Assembly: GCA_965277895.1 (NCBI GenBank)
Contig: CBDIDR010000001.1
Location: forward strand, 1,697,645-1,761,644
Length of the DNA stretch: 64,000 nucleotides
From: GCA-2862585 sp965277895
Lineage (GTDB): Bacteria > Bacteroidota > Bacteroidia > Flavobacteriales > UBA7312
Direction: 5' to 3'
Below are positions 7,689 to 17,484 of the stretch, piece by piece. Each line of letters starts with the position of its first letter. The stretch's first letter is position 1. Under the pieces are notes generated by a model that did no database searches, was not told the DNA's origin, and saw only the letters and a list, made by a program, of their open reading frames with translations. The position numbers were made by a program, and so were the translations under genes.

Positions 7689-7930
7689 TCCACTTATCTC
7701 CTATTCTATGCATTAAAAGTGTTCACTCTATTTGTGGAGGTGCTGTTAAGGTTATTGGAGAGAAAAAGAAAGTGGTGGAAATAAGTCAAAATGTAAAAAT
7801 CGTTGGCTCTAAGCATAGCTTTTTTGCCTCAGTCATTGACTTTAAAATACTTAGTCAAAGCATAGAGTTGAGTTTAGATAATTTTGGTGAACATGAAATC
7901 AAAAAGGGAATGGTAATATATCAGTCTTAA
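7685..7930 (+). CDS. Hypothetical protein, 81 residues
   Basis: Not recognised. It overlaps the FMN reductase stop by four bases (ATGA), which argues for a real, translationally coupled gene. The product has a short Cys-containing N-terminus (CIKSVHSICGG) and then alternating hydrophobic and polar residues suggesting beta strands. No signal peptide or membrane segment is evident. The stop overlaps the 3' end of ispF on the other strand. Confidence 0.55.
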   Translation: MIHLSPILCIKSVHSICGGAVKVIGEKKKVVEISQNVKIVGSKHSFFASVIDFKILSQSIELSLDNFGEHEIKKGMVIYQS

Positions 7931-8403
7931 AACTTTAATAAGGCTACAGCGTGAGCAGCTATCCCTTTTTCTGTACCGACAAAACCCATTTTTTCTGAAG
8001 TTGTTGCCTTTATGGACAGCTGACTTGCCTCAATCTGCATGCATTCAGAAAGAACGTCTTGCATTTTGGTAATATGAGGATTAACCTTTGGTTTTTCAAG
8101 ACACACTGTAGAGTCAATGTTGACAATTTCAAAGCCTTTGTCTCTGATTAATGCCATAACATCACGTAATAAAATCTTACTGTCAATACCTTTATAGTCA
8201 GCTGAAGTATCCGGAAAATGAAAGCCAATATCTCGCATATTGGCCGCTCCTAAAATAGCATCACAAATGGTATGTATAAGTACATCTGCATCTGAATGAC
8301 CAACAGAACCTTTGCTATGTGGAATATGAACTCCTCCTACAATAAGTTCTTCACCTTCTTTTAGTTGGTGAACATCATATCCGTATCCTATTCGTATATT
8401 CAA
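7927..8403 (-). CDS. ispF: 2-C-methyl-D-erythritol 2,4-cyclodiphosphate synthase IspF
   Basis: Fifth enzyme of the MEP isoprenoid pathway: it forms the cyclodiphosphate and releases CMP. At 158 residues it has the usual size. Visible are the metal-binding GYGYDVHQL (Asp and His), GHSDADVLIHTICDAILGAA, and FPDT; near the C-terminus, the substrate segment SIKATTSEKMGFVG. It is the last gene of the minus-strand run porU-porV-ispF and begins 5 bases after the porV stop, so it is probably in that operon. Confidence 0.97.
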   Translation of the reverse strand: MNIRIGYGYDVHQLKEGEELIVGGVHIPHSKGSVGHSDADVLIHTICDAILGAANMRDIGFHFPDTSADYKGIDSKILLRDVMALIRDKGFEIVNIDSTVCLEKPKVNPHITKMQDVLSECMQIEASQLSIKATTSEKMGFVGTEKGIAAHAVALLKF

Positions 8404-8408
8404 ATCTT

Positions 8409-9602
8409 CTAATTGTCTACTTCAGTATCAAGTGCACTGAAGTCAAATGTTAAGGCAAATCGTAAAGTATTCGATAATGGATTAACTGCATTAACCTCAT
8501 CTCTACTTTGTAAAGGTATTAAATATGAGAAATCTAGTCCAAATACATTATATCTAACACCAGCTCCTAGAGTAAAAAACTGTCGGTCACCTTTTGATGG
8601 ATGCTCGTAAAAGAATCCAGAACGAATGGCAAATTGCTTATCGTACCAATATTCTGCACCCATAGAATAAATAAGCTCTCTTATTTCTTTGTCATCTGCA
8701 GGGGCATCGTAAAAAGACTGAATGATACCACTAATTACGGATACATCAGGATCAAGTCCGCTGATAATCTCGCTATCTTCATTGTAAATAGGTGGCGTTG
8801 GAACAAGTAACTTGTTAATATCAAACTCAAAGGATACTTCGTTAAACTCATCAATGGCTGTACTTAATGCAGAACCTATTCTTAAGTTAGTAGGTATAAA
8901 GTCCTTATCAATAGTTTCAGTATAGGATACTTTACCTCCAATATTTGAGATATTTATACCTGTTGACCACGTCATGTCTTTACTTGCCAAACGGATTTGT
9001 TTAGTGTAGTATCCGGAAAAATCACCAGCAACTGTATGAGCAGCTTTCGTTGCCAAAGTTCCTACTTGCTGACCACCAGTTAAGTTAGAATATACATAGC
9101 GAAGTGCAACACCAGTAGAGAAGTTAGTTGATAGTTTCAAAGAATATGCTCCATCAATAGAAAATTCGTTTGGATTAAAAGATCCAAGTGGATTATTGTT
9201 ATTATCTGTAAAATTAATTTCACCTAAACTGAAATACCTTAGTGAGAAACCAAGCACCTCGTTTTTATTCAATCTTTTGTAAGCTGTTAAGTAAGATAGG
9301 TTAATATCAGGAACTAATGCTTTTAACCAGGGTGTATAGCATACTGAAAATCCTAAGTCGTCTTTCACAAAGGCATATTTTGCAGGATTCCAATGCATTG
9401 ACATGGCATCTGGTGTTGATGCAACACCAACATCTCCCATACCACCAGCTTTGGCGTCAGGACTTATAATTAAGAATGGAACAGCAGTAGTAATTGTGTT
9501 AAGTCTAAACTTATTGTCAACATTTACATCGTTTTGTGCAAATGATAAGTTATTACACAAGACTAGAGTAAGTATGGCTATAAAAATCTTAAGTTGATTC
9601 AT
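8409..9602 (-). CDS. porV: PorV, type IX secretion outer-membrane protein
   Basis: Outer-membrane beta-barrel of the FadL-like family that shuttles T9SS cargo from the translocon to the PorU attachment complex. The 397-residue product has a signal peptide (about 1-22, ending LSFAQ) and the diagnostic PorV N-terminal block: NTITTAVPFLIISPDAKAGG, then MGDVGVASTPDAMSMHWNPAKYAF and CYTPWLKALVPDINLSYL. The remainder alternates strand and turn to a terminal aromatic strand region. It lies 58 bases downstream of porU in the same direction, the known functional partner. Confidence 0.95.
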   Translation of the reverse strand: MNQLKIFIAILTLVLCNNLSFAQNDVNVDNKFRLNTITTAVPFLIISPDAKAGGMGDVGVASTPDAMSMHWNPAKYAFVKDDLGFSVCYTPWLKALVPDINLSYLTAYKRLNKNEVLGFSLRYFSLGEINFTDNNNNPLGSFNPNEFSIDGAYSLKLSTNFSTGVALRYVYSNLTGGQQVGTLATKAAHTVAGDFSGYYTKQIRLASKDMTWSTGINISNIGGKVSYTETIDKDFIPTNLRIGSALSTAIDEFNEVSFEFDINKLLVPTPPIYNEDSEIISGLDPDVSVISGIIQSFYDAPADDKEIRELIYSMGAEYWYDKQFAIRSGFFYEHPSKGDRQFFTLGAGVRYNVFGLDFSYLIPLQSRDEVNAVNPLSNTLRFALTFDFSALDTEVDN

Positions 9603-9660
9603 TGAGTATGAAAAAAAAGTTGGTTACAAATATAAAATATAAAGTTTAATAACGGTGATA

Positions 9661-12600
9661 TTAATCGATTAGTATGAGTCGTCCTGACTTTGTTGAAACT
9701 TCTCCATCGCTTGCCTTTGCTACAATGTTGTAAATGTACATACCACTTTTTAACTTATCTCCTTCGTTGGATTTTCCGTCCCAATTAATCGGCCCATACC
9801 TAAAGCCCACAGGCTTAATGTTGTTTTCAATGATTTTTACAACTTTACCGCTAATATCCATTATTACCAAATTTACTTTCATGTCCAAATCGGACTGATT
9901 ATGCTCAAAGTAAAAGGAAGTAAAGTCAATAACTGGATTTGGATAATTTATTAAGTTTTGAATGCTTAAATTATCTGCCGAAATAACTCTAAATTCTGTG
10001 GTGCTTTCGGATGAATTATTAAATACATCCCATACTTTGACAGTTAGTGTGTGCATACCTTCCTCCAAACTTGAAAAAGGATATTCAATAACTCCACTTT
10101 GATAGCTATCAATATCGTATTCATAAAAATCATTTAACACAATTGGATTGGACGATTCTTGATTGAGAACGGCTGTCATGTCATGTCCTATACCATTTCC
10201 AACAGTATTAATACCGTTTTCGTCATACAGTAAAGCGTATAAATTTGGGTCAGCATTTGTGATTCCTCCTCTTATAAAGTTGGTGTCATTGATAAATAAA
10301 CTTATTTCAGGCCCCAAATTATCATTTGAAAAGCCTTCGGCAGTTCCGCCAATTACTATATCATTACTAAATCCAGAGGCATCAAGTTGTTCTTCATTGA
10401 CAGTGCCTTTAGCGTATAAACTTATTTTTCCATTACCATAGTCATAGTTAATATCCTTAGGCACAATAAATGTAAATGAAAATTCACCTTGACTAACTGT
10501 TGATTTACCATTGAACAATTTATTCTTCTGCAAATCGAAAACTAAAACTGGTGATTCATCTTGTCCTAGCGTTTGGAAATCTGTACGTTTATCAAAAACT
10601 GTTGGGAAAACAAAGCCTTCAAAAGTTTCTAGTTTTTCGCCGTTACGTTGGACTTCTCCCTTTACCGTGACCTGCCCCAAAGCTTTTGCACTATCAACAA
10701 CTTCGGTTAGCACTACATCATAAACTGGATATGCAAGAGTCAATGCAGGGTCTCCTAAAAGAGTGAAGTTTCTATGATTTGAATCCTCAATATCATTAAC
10801 ATTATTTTTAGTTCTCATCAAAATATCACCAAGCCTTGGGAACGTAGCTTCATTACTATTTGGAAATAAATTTTCAAGAAAGGCCTCATTGAGGTCTAAA
10901 TTATTGTCAGTAAACACAACTCTTGAGGTGGTTAATAAAGCAATGGCTCCAGACTTTTCTTTTAAGAAAATATGCTCGGCTGCAGATACTCGCTCTGGGT
11001 CATCGTATCTACCAAACTCACAAGTTGCCGTCATAAATAAAGGGAGATTGTTCTCGTTATTCCATGTATTAATGTCTTCAATCCCTAGTATACGTTCATG
11101 AGCCCAACCTAACTCTCCACCATGACCTGTGTAATTCACTAAAAACATCCCTTGGTTTACGGCATTTGAAATGGCAGTATTGGCAGTTGGGCAGCGTTGC
11201 CCTCCAGTAGAAGTTTCTTGTTCATAGGCATCTAAATAAATCTTGTCAACATTCATATTTGGATGCTCTGCTGCAATGTAATCTGCTAATTGTTCCGCTT
11301 GTGCTGTATGTACGGTTTCCACCTCATCATTATCGTCTCCAACAAAACAGAGCCTTAATCGCCAATCGCCAAAAGAATCTTCAACATTGTAGTTAATAAC
11401 TTTGTCTACAGCATTTTTGGCTTCTTCTAATGTTTGAACAGGAAACCTACCTACACCAATATCCAAAAAAGATAAAAGAGGATTATCATTTGAAATACTT
11501 TCTCCTTCGTCAAGCAGTGCAAAATAATCATCACTTACGTACGAATACAAAGCATTAGTTGAGTTTGAAGATTGATAAGACACTACAAAGTTAGTGTTCT
11601 CATTCACTCTATTTTTTGGATCATATGAAGCATCACCAAACAGCAACATATATTTTAAAGGATTGTCATTATTATAAAGCATTCGAGCAAAATCTCGGAT
11701 TGCTGATACGTCTTGACTTCCAGAAGAGAATTCATTATAAATTTGTTGTGGCGTAACCACTGCTACCGACAACCCTTTAGTTCTGTGAAAATCGGCTAAT
11801 CTATTAGCTTCGGTCCAAAAAGTTGGATGACTGACTATAAGGTAATCGATATCTCTTATAGCATGTAAATTTTGATTGCTGACCTTACCGTTCAATTCTA
11901 CATTTTTGAAGCCTCCAGTGAATGCAATAAATTCTTTTAAGCTATCTGTTTTTAGAGAGAAAATAGCTTTAGAGTCTCCTGTTGAAAGGCTTTGGTTTTT
12001 TGGGCTTAATGGATTACTAACATCCCAAATCGTTAAAGAAGAAGAGGCGTTACTTATTTCGAATTGACTGACACTCTCAGGGCGTACTGAAGCCAAGGAC
12101 CTAAAAGGCATTTGACTAGCATTCATTTTGAGTTCTCGTTCAGCATTTACTTCAATGTAGTCAATCCATCCTTTTCCTGAACTAGAGGTAGAAGAAAAAA
12201 TAAGCTGAACTTGAATATTATCAGAGTTAGGGTTTACTTCTTTTTCAATGGTATTAATGTTAGCATAATTATAACTTCCGTACACACCAGAAATATTTGA
12301 CACTTCTTCAGTCATTCCAGGCGAATTTATTGTAAAGGTAGAGTTGAAAGGAGAACTAGCTCTAGCGGCTAAAACTAATTTTAATTTAGATTCTCCTATC
12401 CTATTTGGAAAATTAAAATTGAATGTTCTATTATTTACAATGTCAAAAACATCGCCATACCAGCTTTTTCCAGATTTAACGAAATTAACTTCATCATTCT
12501 CATGAATCTGGTAATCATTAAAAGTGGTGATTACAGTATCAAAACTAGATTCCGAACTTTGATTAGAAATACGTTTACCAACTCCTAAATCAGTTGTAAG

Positions 12601-13374
12601 GAAATAATACGTTTTGTCGTCAAACAAATGCATTTGACGGCTAAATTTCCCTGAACTTTCTTGCCATTGATTTGGAGATTGAGCATAGAAAATAAGGTAA
12701 TCGTTTTCATCGAAAGAACCATCATCTTGCCCATAGACTTGAATTGATAATTCTTCAAGGTCATCAATTCGAGGTTCAGAGTTTAAGACTGGCAACATCC
12801 CGCCAGGTCTTCCATACAATTTAATATTATTTGGGTTAATTGATTGGACATTCACCCCCAAGTCAATGAGGTTTTGATAAGTCAATTTGTGAATACCATT
12901 TTCAGTCACAGAAATTTTAAACCAATCGCCTGTTGAAAGCACCGAATTTTCTGCAGAAGCCAGTGAACTTTTAGCTTCTGGCAAACTGTTGAATGTTACA
13001 GAAAGCTCACAAAAAACTAACTTTTTAAACTTTCCTTCTCTAAAAACAAAAGGAAATATTGACCCTTTTATTCTAAGTTGTTTACGTTCTACACCAAAAT
13101 TATGAGCTAAACGTACTTTTGAGCCTAAATTCTGATTTTCTAAAAAAGAAATCTCTGAGGCATTACAGTCCACAAATACAGTCTCCTTAACTTCAATTTC
13201 AAAGTCAGTTGTATAACTATCAAATGTTTGATTAAATTCTAAAAGATAGGAGTCCGAACTATTAACCACAGGCACACCATCAACAACATTCCAATCTAGA
13301 AAGAAGTAATTAGAACTTTGACCCAAGAGGTTTGTTGAACTAAGAAATAAAACGAAAAAATATATTAGTCTCAT
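9661..13374 (-). CDS. porU: PorU, type IX secretion sortase (C25 peptidase family)
   Basis: Cell-surface gingipain-like cysteine protease that removes the C-terminal sorting domain of T9SS cargo and joins the cargo to anionic lipopolysaccharide. The 1237-residue protein has a signal peptide (about 1-18, ending LLGQ), an N-terminal beta region, and the C25 catalytic core near residues 510-900. The catalytic His is His751 in VNYTGHGGELGWAHE and the nucleophile is Cys785 in FMTATCEFGRYDDPE. The C-terminus is itself a type A sorting-like domain (NYPNPVIDFTSFYFEH to GRLILID). It is upstream of porV and divergent from a PorP/SprF gene. Confidence 0.95.
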   Translation of the reverse strand: MRLIYFFVLFLSSTNLLGQSSNYFFLDWNVVDGVPVVNSSDSYLLEFNQTFDSYTTDFEIEVKETVFVDCNASEISFLENQNLGSKVRLAHNFGVERKQLRIKGSIFPFVFREGKFKKLVFCELSVTFNSLPEAKSSLASAENSVLSTGDWFKISVTENGIHKLTYQNLIDLGVNVQSINPNNIKLYGRPGGMLPVLNSEPRIDDLEELSIQVYGQDDGSFDENDYLIFYAQSPNQWQESSGKFSRQMHLFDDKTYYFLTTDLGVGKRISNQSSESSFDTVITTFNDYQIHENDEVNFVKSGKSWYGDVFDIVNNRTFNFNFPNRIGESKLKLVLAARASSPFNSTFTINSPGMTEEVSNISGVYGSYNYANINTIEKEVNPNSDNIQVQLIFSSTSSSGKGWIDYIEVNAERELKMNASQMPFRSLASVRPESVSQFEISNASSSLTIWDVSNPLSPKNQSLSTGDSKAIFSLKTDSLKEFIAFTGGFKNVELNGKVSNQNLHAIRDIDYLIVSHPTFWTEANRLADFHRTKGLSVAVVTPQQIYNEFSSGSQDVSAIRDFARMLYNNDNPLKYMLLFGDASYDPKNRVNENTNFVVSYQSSNSTNALYSYVSDDYFALLDEGESISNDNPLLSFLDIGVGRFPVQTLEEAKNAVDKVINYNVEDSFGDWRLRLCFVGDDNDEVETVHTAQAEQLADYIAAEHPNMNVDKIYLDAYEQETSTGGQRCPTANTAISNAVNQGMFLVNYTGHGGELGWAHERILGIEDINTWNNENNLPLFMTATCEFGRYDDPERVSAAEHIFLKEKSGAIALLTTSRVVFTDNNLDLNEAFLENLFPNSNEATFPRLGDILMRTKNNVNDIEDSNHRNFTLLGDPALTLAYPVYDVVLTEVVDSAKALGQVTVKGEVQRNGEKLETFEGFVFPTVFDKRTDFQTLGQDESPVLVFDLQKNKLFNGKSTVSQGEFSFTFIVPKDINYDYGNGKISLYAKGTVNEEQLDASGFSNDIVIGGTAEGFSNDNLGPEISLFINDTNFIRGGITNADPNLYALLYDENGINTVGNGIGHDMTAVLNQESSNPIVLNDFYEYDIDSYQSGVIEYPFSSLEEGMHTLTVKVWDVFNNSSESTTEFRVISADNLSIQNLINYPNPVIDFTSFYFEHNQSDLDMKVNLVIMDISGKVVKIIENNIKPVGFRYGPINWDGKSNEGDKLKSGMYIYNIVAKASDGEVSTKSGRLILID

Positions 13375-13391
13375 GTTGACAGAGTGAAGTC

Positions 13392-13399
13392 CAAATTTA
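13392..13399 (-). promoter_or_regulatory. Candidate porU promoter (-7 box)
   Basis: On the minus strand TAAATTTG fits TAnnTTTG and lies 17 bases before the porU ATG, implying a leader of only about a dozen bases. No clear -33 box. Confidence 0.4.
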
Positions 13400-13519
13400 C
13401 TACTTAATTGAAAAATATCTTACACATATCGTTCAAATTAATATAAACTATGAAACGTGTTTTTATAACTTATTATTATTTAATCTTGTATTAGATGAAA
13501 GTTGGTAAGAATATTTTTA

Positions 13520-13527
13520 TATTTTTG
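13520..13527 (+). promoter_or_regulatory. Candidate promoter for porP/sprF-gldJ (-7 box)
   Basis: TATTTTTG fits TAnnTTTG. It lies inside the 5' extension of the reading frame and so supports the downstream start at 13555. A TTG at 13502-13504 is spaced slightly short for a -33 box. Confidence 0.4.
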
Positions 13528-13554
13528 TTAGCTAGTAACTATTTACATAGTCGA

Positions 13555-14577
13555 ATGAAGAAAATAATATTTCTGTTAAGTTTCTCTCTGTTAGCTGGCA
13601 TCTATAATGATTCTAAGGCACAAGACCCTGCTTTCAGTCAATTCTTTGCAAACCCTCTTTACCTTAACCCTGCAATGGCAGGAACAAACATTTGCCCAAG
13701 ATTAAGTTTAAACCATAGAAACCAGTGGCCTGGTATTGGTAAAACGTATGTCACATACAGTGCATCATACGACCAGTATGTTGACAAACTTGGTGGAGGT
13801 TTAGGATTTGCTATTGCTAAAGATTATGCTGGTGCTGGTAACTTAAATACTACACACATCAGTGCGAGCTATGCATATAGATTACAAGTAAATAAGAAAT
13901 TAAATATTAACGCTGGTTTTGAAGCTGCATACAGACAATTAGGTATTGACTGGGGAAGCTTAACGTTTGGTGATATGATTGACCCTGTTCAAGGGTTCAT
14001 TTACCCTACCAATGAAGACATCGTTAATTATGCAAATAACAAGGGCTTTACAGATTTCGCAGCTGGATTTATGGGATTTGGTAATGCAAATAACCAATTC
14101 GACTATTATTTTGGATTTGCTGCTCACCATATTACTCGTCCTGACCAAGGATTTATTGGTGAAAGCCGTTTACCTATGAAGATTACTGGTAATATTGGAG
14201 CATCTTTTCCTTTGAACAGATTCGGAACGTACAGAACTAACTCTGGTACAAGACCAAAGAACGCTGCTCTACTATCGCCAAATATTCTATTTCAAAAGCA
14301 ACAAGATTTTATGCAACTTAATTATGGTATGTATGTCTTAAAAGGTCCAATCGTTGGAGGTCTTTGGCTAAGACAAAGTGCTGAAAATTTCGATGCATTT
14401 ATTATCCTATTAGGAATAGAACAAAGTACGTGGAAATTTGGATATAGCTACGATGTTACTATCTCAGACCTTAACAATAGTAATACTCAGGGAGCACACG
14501 AATTATCGTTTGCATACAAACTGCCTTGCCGATTCAAAGGCAAAGCGTTTGAAACAATAAATTGTCCTAATTTTTAG
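13555..14577 (+). CDS. PorP/SprF family type IX secretion membrane protein
   Basis: Outer-membrane barrel of the PorP/SprF family, whose members work with the T9SS core or with specific cargo such as SprB. The 340-residue product has a signal peptide (MKKIIFLLSFSLLAGIYN.., cleaved near SKAQ) and the family's start motif QDPAFSQFFANPLYLNPAMAG, then NHRNQWPGIGKTYVTYSASYDQY and LGGGLGF. The start at 13555 is preferred over 13495 because it fits the signal peptide and because a promoter-like box sits between the two. It is 30 bases upstream of gldJ and divergent from porU. This placement suggests a core T9SS role rather than service to one adhesin. Confidence 0.92.
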   Translation: MKKIIFLLSFSLLAGIYNDSKAQDPAFSQFFANPLYLNPAMAGTNICPRLSLNHRNQWPGIGKTYVTYSASYDQYVDKLGGGLGFAIAKDYAGAGNLNTTHISASYAYRLQVNKKLNINAGFEAAYRQLGIDWGSLTFGDMIDPVQGFIYPTNEDIVNYANNKGFTDFAAGFMGFGNANNQFDYYFGFAAHHITRPDQGFIGESRLPMKITGNIGASFPLNRFGTYRTNSGTRPKNAALLSPNILFQKQQDFMQLNYGMYVLKGPIVGGLWLRQSAENFDAFIILLGIEQSTWKFGYSYDVTISDLNNSNTQGAHELSFAYKLPCRFKGKAFETINCPNF

Positions 14578-14607
14578 TTAATAAAGTTTCAGAAAACCAT
14601 TTAAATT

Positions 14608-16182
14608 ATGAAAAATCAATTATTACTTATTCTTTCTCTAGCGGTATTTTTCGGATGTAGTAAAGAAAAATCCAAAACTACTGGCTGGAACTATAACGAC
14701 CCAAAACACGGTGGGTTTGAAGTATCTTCAAATTATACAGAACAAATTACTCCTGATGGAATGGTATTTGTTGAAGGTGGTTCTTTCACTATGGGGCGTG
14801 TTGAACAAGATGTTCAATACGATTGGAATAATGTACCAAAGACTGTAACTGTTTCCTCATTTTATATGGACGAAACTGAAGTTAGAAATATAGATTACTT
14901 AGAATATCTATTTTGGATTGAAAGAGTATACGGTTCAAACTATGACAATGGATCTTATCCAGAAGTATATTGGAAAGCACTTCCTGACACAAACGTTTGG
15001 AGAGATAAATTATCTTATAATGAGCCTTATGTACGCAGCTACTTACGTCACCCTGCATTCAATCAATACCCTGTTGTTGGTGTTAACTGGGAGCAAGCAA
15101 TGGACTACTGTGCATGGAGAACTGATAGGGTAAACGAAAGAATTTTAATTGATAATGGCTACCTATGGGAAGATCCTGAGCAAGTTGATGAAAATGTATT
15201 CAAAACTGACGCTTACATTATGGGACAGTATGAAGGTAGAATTAGAAGACAATTGCCAAATCTGAAACTTGGTGTTCACTCATACGATAAAAAAGCTGGT
15301 AGAGATAAAAATGCGGTTAGAGGCGTTCAAGAATCTGACGGTGTTTTATTACCAAGCTTCCGTTTACCTACTGAAGCAGAATGGGAATTTGCTGCTCTTG
15401 CTTTAATTGGAAATACAGAACAAGAGAATGTTGGCGAAAGAAAAATATATCCTTGGAATGGTGATGGAGTAAGAAATCCATCAAAAAGAAACAAAGGTGA
15501 GATTGTAGCTAACTTTAAAAGAGGAAGAGGTGACAATATGGGTACAGCAGGTAATCTTAATGATAATGCTGACAAAACTGCTCCTGTAATTAGCTACTGG
15601 CCAAATGAGTATGGACTTTACAATATGGCTGGTAATGTATCGGAATGGGTCATGGACATCTACCGTCCATTAGTTGACCCTAATTCTTCTGACATGAACC
15701 CATACAGAGGTAATGTATTCCAAACATGGGAAAGAGATGAAGATAGATTCATAGTTGAAAAAGATAGTTTAGGTAATATCATTAAGAGAGACGAGACTAT
15801 TGAAGAGAATATTAACAGAAGAAACTACAGTAAATCTGATAACATTAACTATTTAGATGGTGACTATGATTCTAAAGTGAATTCTCCTGCTCAAGATTGG
15901 TTACAAGATAATGGTGACAACACTACTAACCAAGTGTATGAATTAAATAAAACGTCACTTATTTCTGACCAAACAAGAGTATATAAAGGTGGGTCATACA
16001 AAGATAGAGCTTACTGGATGGTACCAGGAACTAGACGATTTTTAGATCAAAAGCAATCTACTAGCTACATTGGATTTAGATGTGCTATGGATAGACTTGG
16101 GCCTCCTACAAGTAATCTTAAAGAAAACCAACGTAAGCCAGTTGATTGGAATAAAGCAAACGGCTACTACGATAGAAAATAA
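14608..16182 (+). CDS. gldJ: Gliding motility lipoprotein GldJ
   Basis: Outer-membrane lipoprotein of the gliding and T9SS apparatus, required for motility and for stability of GldK. At 524 residues it starts with a lipoprotein signal ending in VFFGC. It then has the GldJ-typical TTGWNYNDPKHGGFEV, followed by a formylglycine-generating-enzyme-like (FGE-sulfatase) fold: MVFVEGGSFTMG, YMDETEVRNIDYLEYLFW, VVGVNWEQAMDYCAWR, LPTEAEWEFAA, GLYNMAGNVSEWVMD and TSYIGFRCAMD. These are related to GldK, but the W-N-D-P-K-H-G-G-F start points to GldJ. It is followed by a strong terminator that also precedes murF. Confidence 0.93.
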   Translation: MKNQLLLILSLAVFFGCSKEKSKTTGWNYNDPKHGGFEVSSNYTEQITPDGMVFVEGGSFTMGRVEQDVQYDWNNVPKTVTVSSFYMDETEVRNIDYLEYLFWIERVYGSNYDNGSYPEVYWKALPDTNVWRDKLSYNEPYVRSYLRHPAFNQYPVVGVNWEQAMDYCAWRTDRVNERILIDNGYLWEDPEQVDENVFKTDAYIMGQYEGRIRRQLPNLKLGVHSYDKKAGRDKNAVRGVQESDGVLLPSFRLPTEAEWEFAALALIGNTEQENVGERKIYPWNGDGVRNPSKRNKGEIVANFKRGRGDNMGTAGNLNDNADKTAPVISYWPNEYGLYNMAGNVSEWVMDIYRPLVDPNSSDMNPYRGNVFQTWERDEDRFIVEKDSLGNIIKRDETIEENINRRNYSKSDNINYLDGDYDSKVNSPAQDWLQDNGDNTTNQVYELNKTSLISDQTRVYKGGSYKDRAYWMVPGTRRFLDQKQSTSYIGFRCAMDRLGPPTSNLKENQRKPVDWNKANGYYDRK

Positions 16183-16199
16183 TTAATTGAACTTTAATT

Positions 16200-16228
16200 A
16201 AACCCCAATGTTATGTTGGGGTTTTTTT
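16200..16228 (+). terminator. Rho-independent terminator between gldJ and murF
   Basis: A 9-bp stem AAACCCCAA / TTGGGGTTT with a 6-base loop runs into a T-run. It ends 6 bases before the murF start chosen here. Confidence 0.85.
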
Positions 16229-16233
16229 ATGTA

Positions 16234-17484
16234 ATGGAATTAAATCAACTACATAAATTATTTATACAATCATCGGGTATATCTACTGATACTAGAAAAA
16301 TAGTCCCTGACTCTATATTTTTCGCACTAAAGGGAGCTAATTTTAATGGCAATCTATTTGCAAAAGATGCTCTTGATAAAGGAGCTAAATTTGCAGTCGT
16401 TGATGAAAAGGAATTCGCTTTAGATTCCAATTATATACTTGTAGATGACGTTTTGAATTGCTTACAAGAATTAGCTAGTTTTCACCGAAATCAGCTTAGT
16501 TGTCCTGTATTAGGAATCACAGGAACAAATGGAAAGACTACAACTAAGGAGCTCATCAATGCTGTGTTAGAAAAGAAATACTCTGTAGTTTGTACTAAAG
16601 GCAATTTAAATAACCACATAGGTGTTCCGTTAACCTTACTAAGTGCAAAATTAGATACGGAATTTCTAATAGTTGAGATGGGTGCTAATCATCAAAATGA
16701 AATCAAACTTCTTTCCGAAATTGCTAATGTCAACTATGGTATTATTACCAACATTGGAAAGGCACACCTAGAAGGTTTTGGAAGTGTTGAAGGGGTTACC
16801 AAAACAAAAAAAGAACTGTACGATTACATAAAGACTCAATCTGGCACTATTTTCATTAATAAAGATGATGAATTGCTTCAGCGAATTTCAAGCGATATCA
16901 ATAAAGTTGAATACTCAACTCAAGAAAATGATAATGGCAGTCCTTTTGCATCAGTAACACACTTTGGTGAAGTTATCTCCTCAAAATTAATAGGTAGTTA
17001 CAACTGCACTAATATACAAGCTGCAATCTCCATTGGTAATTACTTTGGTGTTACTTCTAAAGATATTAAATCCGCCATCGAACATTATACACCTCAGAAC
17101 AATCGTTCACAATTAGAAAAAACTTCAAAAGGTAATTCGTTAATCATAGACTATTATAATGCCAATCCAACTAGTATGATTAAAGCAATGCAATCGTTCT
17201 ATTCGGTAAGGAGCGATAAGAAACTCTTCATTCTAGGTGATATGCTAGAGCTTGGTGATACATCAATTAATGAGCACCAAAAAATTATTAACGAATTAAA
17301 TAAAGAGCAATCAGAAGCTATACTTATAGGTGCAGAATTTGGAAAATGCGAACATACATTTCCTCAATTTAAGGACGTAAACGAAGCTAGAGAATGGCTT
17401 CAACAAAAGGCTTATATCGATTACTTTATCCTACTAAAAGGGTCAAGAGGCATAAAACTGGAAGAAATCAAAGACTTACTGTAA
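16234..17484 (+). CDS. murF: UDP-N-acetylmuramoyl-tripeptide--D-Ala-D-Ala ligase MurF
   Basis: Adds D-Ala-D-Ala to the UDP-MurNAc-tripeptide, the last cytoplasmic step of peptidoglycan precursor synthesis. The 416-residue product has the N-terminal STDTRKI motif, the ATP-binding GTNGKTTTKELI, the NLNNHIGVPLTLL segment, the metal-binding EMGANHQNEI and NIGKAHLEGFG. The C-terminal domain has IDYYNANPTSM and LGDMLELG. I start at the ATG at 16234; an ATG at 16213 would lie within the terminator hairpin. The gene adjoins gldJ, and porU and porV are close by. Its 3' end overlaps the minus-strand Wzz-like gene by 9 bases. Confidence 0.96.
   Translation: MELNQLHKLFIQSSGISTDTRKIVPDSIFFALKGANFNGNLFAKDALDKGAKFAVVDEKEFALDSNYILVDDVLNCLQELASFHRNQLSCPVLGITGTNGKTTTKELINAVLEKKYSVVCTKGNLNNHIGVPLTLLSAKLDTEFLIVEMGANHQNEIKLLSEIANVNYGIITNIGKAHLEGFGSVEGVTKTKKELYDYIKTQSGTIFINKDDELLQRISSDINKVEYSTQENDNGSPFASVTHFGEVISSKLIGSYNCTNIQAAISIGNYFGVTSKDIKSAIEHYTPQNNRSQLEKTSKGNSLIIDYYNANPTSMIKAMQSFYSVRSDKKLFILGDMLELGDTSINEHQKIINELNKEQSEAILIGAEFGKCEHTFPQFKDVNEAREWLQQKAYIDYFILLKGSRGIKLEEIKDLL

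Noticed and set aside
13495..13554. Longer start for the PorP/SprF gene
   Set aside because: The 20 extra codons contain a promoter-like box, and the signal peptide begins at the inner ATG.
16213..16233. Upstream ATG of murF
   Set aside because: It lies inside the terminator hairpin and T-run after gldJ; the MurF family begins at the ATG at 16234.
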